Part shown: in pieces, positions 57,738 through 64,000 of the stretch
How the letters are laid out: every line of letters begins with the position of its first letter
How positions within the stretch are numbered: the first letter of the stretch is position 1
DNA from: Gordius sp. MW1
Taxonomy: Eukaryota; Nematomorpha; Gordioida; Gordea; Gordiidae
Length of the DNA stretch: 64,000 nt
Assembly (NCBI GenBank): GCA_964036665.1
Contig: OZ038527.1
Coordinates: 21,164,221 to 21,228,220 of the forward strand
Direction: 5' to 3'
The notes under the pieces: generated by a model
What the model saw: only the letters and a program-made list of their open reading frames with translations
The model's database searches: none
What the model was told of the DNA's origin: nothing
Made by a program: the position numbers and the translations under genes

Positions 57738-60700
57738 ATGGAAGCAACTTATCCAAAAAAACAACTTAACCACCAACAATATCATCAACATCATCCCATG
57801 TGTTGCCACATGAATTCATCAATTCCGAGCCCTCACATTACAACTACCTTTACGGGTAAACCCAAAACAGGCTCTATGACTCCTATAACTCAATATTTCT
57901 TATCGGATCATCACTTACAAGGAGGGACTGTTGATAATGGTCATTATTCCAAAGATTCACCCTCACAACACCAACAGCCTTTGGATGATAATTTTTCTTG
58001 GCATACCCAACACATGAGTCCTGCAGTCCCAAATTATAGGGCAGCCATGACATCACCCAGACAACCTCAAATGAGTCCATCTTACAATGCTGCCACTAAT
58101 TTCATCAACCCTCGTAACGTCAATAGCTATGGCATTCCTTACAATACAACAGGGGATTTGGATGCTCAGACTCAATATAGAAATGATTTGCCTGATCCAT
58201 ATAGACAACCTAAAGGACAGTTAAATAGTCCTAACCCAGGTTGGAATTCATATTCTATTGCCTACACCGAAGATTTGAATAAAAATCAAGCATTTCAACC
58301 CAAATATGTTGCATCCATGAACCATGGCATGCCACATTATAACATGCCACAATCTCTGGTCATGCCAAACTTTAATTCTGATCCCAACAATTCTACCCCT
58401 ACCCTCAATCAATTGCTCCAAGCACCAACCTTCATTATGCAACATCAAACCTCAAACATGATGGGACACCCAAATAGGAATGATTTAAAACAGTCTGGAC
58501 ATTCTCCCAGATTTACATCTAATCAATTTAATTCCTTAAATCAACCCATCAACAATAATCCAGACGTTAAAAAAGACTTTCCACAATTTTTGATGGAAAG
58601 TGCAGGACATGTGCCTCAATCTTTCCCTTATAGACCACTAAATTCAAGAAACCCTAGCAACCATTTAAATGATGTAATCAATTTCAAATTTTATATTATA
58701 TGATTTTAGATATTATAATTTATACTTTTTGAGTTTTTTTCATGTAAAACATACATTTCATATGTTTTGTTGTGTAGACCAATAGCCAAATTTCACATTC
58801 ATCAAATTATGGTTCAGTCAACTTCATGGATCAAAAATTTATGCCAGATGACAATTCAAACAGACCTGGACTTTTGTATGGCAATGAAAATATTCCTCAA
58901 AGCTATGCTCAAAATTTAGGTAACTTTGACCCTGCAACACATTTTAAATGCAAAATTTTTACAAACACATTAATAAATTTGTGTTTTTTATATCTTTTTA
59001 TTATTTTGAAATCTCAATAATTTAATAACAATTCAGTAACTTTTATATAAATACTTTTTTGATGATAGAAAAGTCAAGCCTTATTAAAGATTTCATATAT
59101 ATTGCTACATCATGGCTAAAAATTACCAAAAGAAATTCATTTATGACACTTACTTTACTTAAAAATTGCAATTTAATTTCAGATTTTTAAAAATCATGTC
59201 ATATAAGAGAGTTCTAAATGCTTGATTTTGTTTTAAAAACAATATTCCTCCATCATTTTGGTTAAACATTTTAATTGATATATTCTCAAAGAATTAATCA
59301 TACAATCTACAAATAGTTATTGTTTTTGGTTTTAATTTTTATTAAGCTTCATATTGTTGCAATTTTCCATATTCAAAAGGCCACAAGTAAAAAGTATTAT
59401 TTAGCTTAACATTAAATTTGGCCATATTCTAGTTATTCTAAAATTAGTGGCCATTGGACTTCACCCTTTTTATAAAGTGGGGAATTTGACCAAAAAAGAT
59501 ATAACGTTATTCTTGGGACTCATTATATCATCATGCACAAATTTTCTGACATTTTTTTGATCTCTAATTAACTATTTATTAAAAAGTCTAAAATGTTTTA
59601 TAGTTTGTTTATGCCTAGTCCTTAGTGTTGAAAGGTTGGATAAACAAAACCCAGGTCCTTTTACAACTCTACTAGTACCATCCTAAGCCTATGTGTGACA
59701 ATATTTTCGCTGAATAGAATTACATAGGCGAACGAGTTATTTTTTGTCTTTGATAAAAGCTTATATTTGTTAAATTCCTAAAATTTAACGATAATATAAA
59801 ATAAATATGTAAACATAAAAACTCAGATTCTCACCGAAGGAGCCCGCCCCACCAAGCCAACCCTACCACACCCAACGCCGGCGGCGGCGACAATAGTAAC
59901 AACAATGATAAAATTGGTGGTAATCCTTCTCCTCCGCCGCCAGCCAACCTGCTAAACCAAATGCTCCTATCATCATCCTCCACCACCATTAACAATAACC
60001 CATCCCCCAAAACCCCTTCTCAAGGCTCATCCTCCACCCTCACGCTCGAGGGTGAAGAAACCCACCCCCACCACGGACCCGTCGGTCAACACCCACCCCA
60101 AGCAGCGACCCACAAGAGACTTCACAAGCTAAAACGGGAATCCTCCGTAATGGCGGCCCCTAGTAGTCCCAACAGCAATGGCGGCGGTGTTAGCAAGGCT
60201 CCTAGGGATTATAAGAGACGAAAGAAGGGCGGCCCGGGGGTACCGCCGCCCCATTCTTCGACCGGCGAACTCGTCACGATCAACAACTACAATTCCGCCG
60301 AATCGAATTCTAACATGAGTAGTTTGACGGGCGGTGCCTCCAATAATTCCTACCACCAAGGCTTAAATTCCCCGGCCCCAGCCTTCGTAGCTGTCCCCAC
60401 CTCTGTCAACGCCTCTAATCCGCCCGGTACACGCCCTACGGGTTAATATAGTTTGGAAATGATAGGTCGCGCATTTTAAGGCTTCGAACGTTTGAACTGA
60501 TTGCAATTGCATTGTGGTTTGGATGCAAAATTGATGCCTTATAATAAGGTTGGGTGAGTGGTAAGATCTCGTCTCTGCAGAACTTGAAGTCTAGGGGTGA
60601 GGTTTGACATTAGAAGTGGTGAATCGATTGCGACAGGCAACTGTAATTTATAACGGGCGTATCCAGGGGGTGGCAGGGAGGGACGGCTGCCCCCTCTTAA

Positions 60701-63636
60701 AATTCAAATCTTAGAACTTATTACCACATTAGTGAAGGCTCAAGCGTCCCTCCTTGAGTTTTAGTACTTAAACTTATTTAAATGTATTAATCGACGTTTT
60801 ATTACATAAAATTTCCAGAATGGTCATTGGGCTGAAATGTATGAGCGAATTAAGGAGAAATCAAATGCAAAAATTTAAAAGCGGCAGTTTCTTTAGAATT
60901 TTACATTTTTTCTAATTATTATACTTAGTCGTTGGCTAGCAATAATTCGTAGAGTCCTGCTGAACAACAAATAATTTGGATCGAAAATTCCAACTTTATA
61001 CGGGTTAGGATTTAGAAGGAAGATCGGGTTTAAGCTGCAAAATCATTTTGATTTTATTAGTGTTAAAAACGGCTGGGATTTGTTTGGTCGACTAAACATA
61101 AATAGACCAGTGTCGACCGTTATAATTGTTGAACTAAAGGTCGGTCGATCAAACAAAACCCAGCCGTTTTTACAACACTACGCCATACCTGTGCCTTTTG
61201 TGCTATAACTAAAACAAAACACTTATCACAATGTTTCTGTTTTTAAAGGCATTTTAGAGTCTGAGTGAGTATGTTCGTGCGTGCCCCTCTTCAATGAAAA
61301 GTTAAAGATGTATCGTTTAAAATATATGTTAAATCTGGGTAGGTAAGTGTAGGTCGAATAAGGCAAAAACTGGAAAAAATATTGATCTTTTGAAGTATAA
61401 AACAAGTATAAAACATTTGATGCTGCAGCATTGCCTAAACTGTTTGCCAGGATGTGTAAATTCGATGTATTTTATTGACCTTATACGACTGTAACTTGCA
61501 TTTGTTTTTTTGTTGATTTAAAAACCGGGGCTTGGTCAAACATTAAATAATATCGACGTGGTAGGACGGGCTAAATGATGTTTTCTAAAAAATATACCAA
61601 AATCTTACTAAATTTTGGATTGTATAAAGATTTTTTAATTAGAGGCGGGGGGGGGGGTACGGCAACTGGCCTCTCTGAATACCATGTGTGTGGTGTTGCG
61701 ACATTTTTCCTCCCTAAAGCTTGCATAGCTGCTTTTAGTAATAATGCCTGATTCATATCATAATTTTGAATGTTATAAGTTGTTATTAATTATAACATTT
61801 ACCACAAATTAAGTTTGTTGGGGTTGTGCAAGTTTAATTGAAAATTTCTAGAAAATTGGTTGGAAGCGCTTTACATTGACATCTTTTCGCGCGATGAATT
61901 GTAGATTTTAAGGTGATAATAATTTTAAATTGGGAAATTTTTACCATACTTTGGTGTAACTAAATACATTAAAAGTAAGCGCACATATATCATGTTTAAA
62001 CCACTGACCAGAATTATGACTCAGCGTTTGTACTATTTTGCTAAACTGTTTGATCTGATTGCAAGTATGCGGTGGTGCTACTGCTTAGTGCATACACCCT
62101 GTTGATGCTTGTTATGTATATAAAGGAAATGGCATTCTGGTAAATTAAATTAATTAATTTTTACCACACCCCGCGATGCCTTTTAAATTTTTACAGGTTC
62201 ATTTCCATGGGCATGGCCAGGATTGGATTTACAGGAGGGCGTTAATGATTTAAGGAGGGGCAAAATAATAATTTTTTGAAATTTCGGCCAGAATTATATC
62301 AAATTTCAAACGATTTTTGGAATTAGAGGGGGGTAGCAACCCTTTCCTGCCACCCCTTATGACATGTTGGGAAAAGATTAAATTTTACCTACCCCTTTAG
62401 CAAGTTGTAATTTTTTTGATTGATTGTCTAAGCATTCTATGTGCCATTGCACAGATTTAAATGTAAACCTAAGAAGTTCACAAATATTAAAGTTAATCAG
62501 CCAAATATGGCCGGAGTTTTTTTTGTCTAACAGACAATTAACGCAGCATTATTGAACAATTTCATTTCGTATTTATGACAAAGTTTAACCTAAGCATTGA
62601 GGGATGGGCCAAGATAGGGCGGGGAGGGAGCGAAATATTTCATAAAATTTCAACTTTCAGCTGGTTAAATATAATTTTTTTTTTAGGATTTAAGGAGAGG
62701 GGGTGATAACTGCCCCTTCATGCTTCCCCGTTTTTGTAAGCGGTCAAACTTTTTCAATACCAACTGGTTCAATAAATCACAATGTACTCAAATGCATACA
62801 ACAAACTTTCCCACCCTAAAAGTGCCTAGACGGCTGCGCTAGATTCACGATGAGCATATGTTTTTGATTTATGGCTTGAGATGGTAAAACGTAGATGAAT
62901 TAGCTTCAATGTTTGTTTGTATGGTCCTAGCTGGGATTAATTGGTATTGGATTAAGGAGAGGCCTGATTTTGACATCACGATTATATCTTCAAATATTAT
63001 ATTATTCAATTTGGCAGAGGCAGCTGCCCCCCCCCCGCCCCCTTCTGATGTGATTCTAATTAGTGGAATAAATATTTAAACTTTTAAAAAATTACCAATC
63101 TTATTCATTCTTTAGTAAATATTTAGATAATTAGGGTGTATTCTATTTGAAAAGGTTAAATGGTAGTAATCCTTAGAACTCTTACTATGACCGATTTCTT
63201 TAAAATGGCGGCTTGTCCACATCATATCATTTTCTAATGAAAATATGTCGAGACATGTGTAATTTGTAAAAGTTATCCTAATGAGTTGTATGATTATGGA
63301 TGTATGCCATTTGCTAAACTAATTTGGCACAATGATTACAATACACTTTGGTGATTTGATGATTCAATGCTTAAATTTTTAATTTGAAGTTTAGTGAATT
63401 TAAAGGGCGCCTTCACTCTAGACATATTATGCATTAACTTGTATACTGAACGCTAGTAATTTTGATAGAATGATTGTGTTCGTTTTTTTGCAATAGGATT
63501 ATTGCCCAACACCTTCCCTAGCGCCACAACTTCGATGGAATCCGGTAATTTTGTAGTCAGGAATGAAACCGATAGCAATTCCTTCCAAGATGCCAGCCTA
63601 CTTTCGTCCAACGGCTTTAAATATCAAAGTCAAAAG
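57738..63636 (+). CDS. Asn/Gln/Pro/His-rich disordered protein, 5' part (unrecognised)
   Basis: Four exons with phase-matched GT-AG junctions: 57738-58673, 58778-58919, 59827-60441, 63497-63636, about 611 residues; the last donor (GTTAGC at 63637) sends the gene beyond the window. Start: ATG at 57738, with an in-frame TAG nine bases upstream. Seen: a His/Gln-rich opening (HQQYHQHH), repeated Met-Ser-Pro and Asn-Pro segments (SPRQPQMSPSY), then a Pro/Asn/Gly/Ser-rich exon with a basic cluster (HKRLHKLKRE and DYKRRKKGG) that could be a nuclear localisation signal. No folded domain is visible; it looks like the N-terminal part of a nuclear regulator. Exon 3 is distinctly GC-richer than its neighbours. 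Junctions 3 and 4 use non-optimal GTTA donors. Confidence 0.65.
61059..61179. mobile_element. hAT-type MITE, AACGGCTGGG family, copy 2
   Basis: A 121-bp inverted-repeat element in intron 3 of the 57738 gene. Ends are AGTGTTAAAAACGGCTGGG and CCAGCCGTTTTTACAACACT. It is a shorter relative of the copy at 16228-16399. No clear target duplication. Confidence 0.75.
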
Positions 63637-63679
63637 GTTAGCTAAACTCATCACACTCATTACACATGTTAGTTAGGTT

Positions 63680-63866
63680 CATGGGCGTACGCAGGGGGGG
63701 GGGGGGACAGGGGGAGCCACCCCCCCCCCCTAATTTACGGAAAATTTTTTTTTCAATGCAAAAACATTGAAAAATTAAAAAAAATTACGTTTTGCCCCCC
63801 TCTAAATGAACTTTTAAACGTTTTGCCCCCCCCCCCCCCCTAATTCAAAACCTGGGTACGCTTATG
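63680..63866. mobile_element. hAT-type MITE, CATGGGCGTACGCAGG family
   Basis: A 187-bp element in the last intron of the window, with poly-G and poly-C runs inside both ends. The duplication GTTAGGTT is at 63672-63679 and 63867-63874. The right end is slightly decayed (CCTGGGTACGCTTATG). Confidence 0.85.
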
Positions 63867-64000
63867 GTTAGGTTAGTTTTTGATTTATAACTATTTGCCT
63901 AATTTAACAAATGTTAGTTTTAAGTCGGCTATATTTTATAATTACTTAATATTTTTAGCGTTTAAAGATTTACTAAATAGTTTATAATCGCAGACTCTAA

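Overview
This is AT-rich, intron-containing animal-type nuclear DNA. I infer an invertebrate metazoan: the window carries Integrator subunit 9 and a Nopp140/NOLC1 homologue with spliceosomal GT-AG introns, and its mobile elements (hAT, piggyBac, pogo, RTE, R2-type, DIRS-like, LTR) are typical of invertebrate genomes. I cannot name the species. Many introns are only 34-39 nt long, interspersed with others of several kb.

Three host genes are supported. (1) INTS9, + strand, 8826-22273, seven exons; intron 3 (6.8 kb) and intron 5 (3.9 kb) are filled with transposons. (2) NOLC1/Nopp140, - strand, 26291 down to 23298, nine exons with an N-terminal LisH segment and the conserved SRP40 C-terminal domain. 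It lies tail to tail with INTS9, with about 1 kb between the stops. (3) An unrecognised Asn/Gln/Pro/His-rich protein gene, + strand, starting at 57738 and running off the window.

The rest is mostly mobile DNA. 2.2-5.2 kb has small hAT-type MITEs. 5.7-8.2 kb is a dead R2-type (restriction-like endonuclease) LINE. 10.4-16.4 kb (INTS9 intron 3) is a nest of two inverted, decayed hAT transposase copies interrupted by at least three other elements. 17.9-20.6 kb (INTS9 intron 5) is a structurally intact hAT transposon with an open 646-codon transposase and a perfect 8-bp target duplication. 30-34 kb holds DIRS-like reverse transcriptase debris followed by a 108-bp tandem array coding for 36-residue basic repeats. 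34.3-36.2 kb is a 5'-truncated RTE LINE, followed by a pogo remnant split by a piggyBac-type MITE. 38.4-46.8 kb contains more MITEs, a second R2-type fragment, a small non-coding element with about 400-bp terminal direct repeats, and a probable solo LTR. 47.3-55.7 kb is a satellite-like block made of about 650-bp and about 130-bp tandem units, tRNA-derived segments and a 2.36-kb hAT (ZMYM1-like) insertion.

A dominant theme is a family of hAT-type MITEs ending in CATGGGCGTAGCCAGG with subterminal poly-G/poly-C tracts, most with exact 8-bp target duplications. No genuine tRNA, rRNA or CRISPR locus was found.
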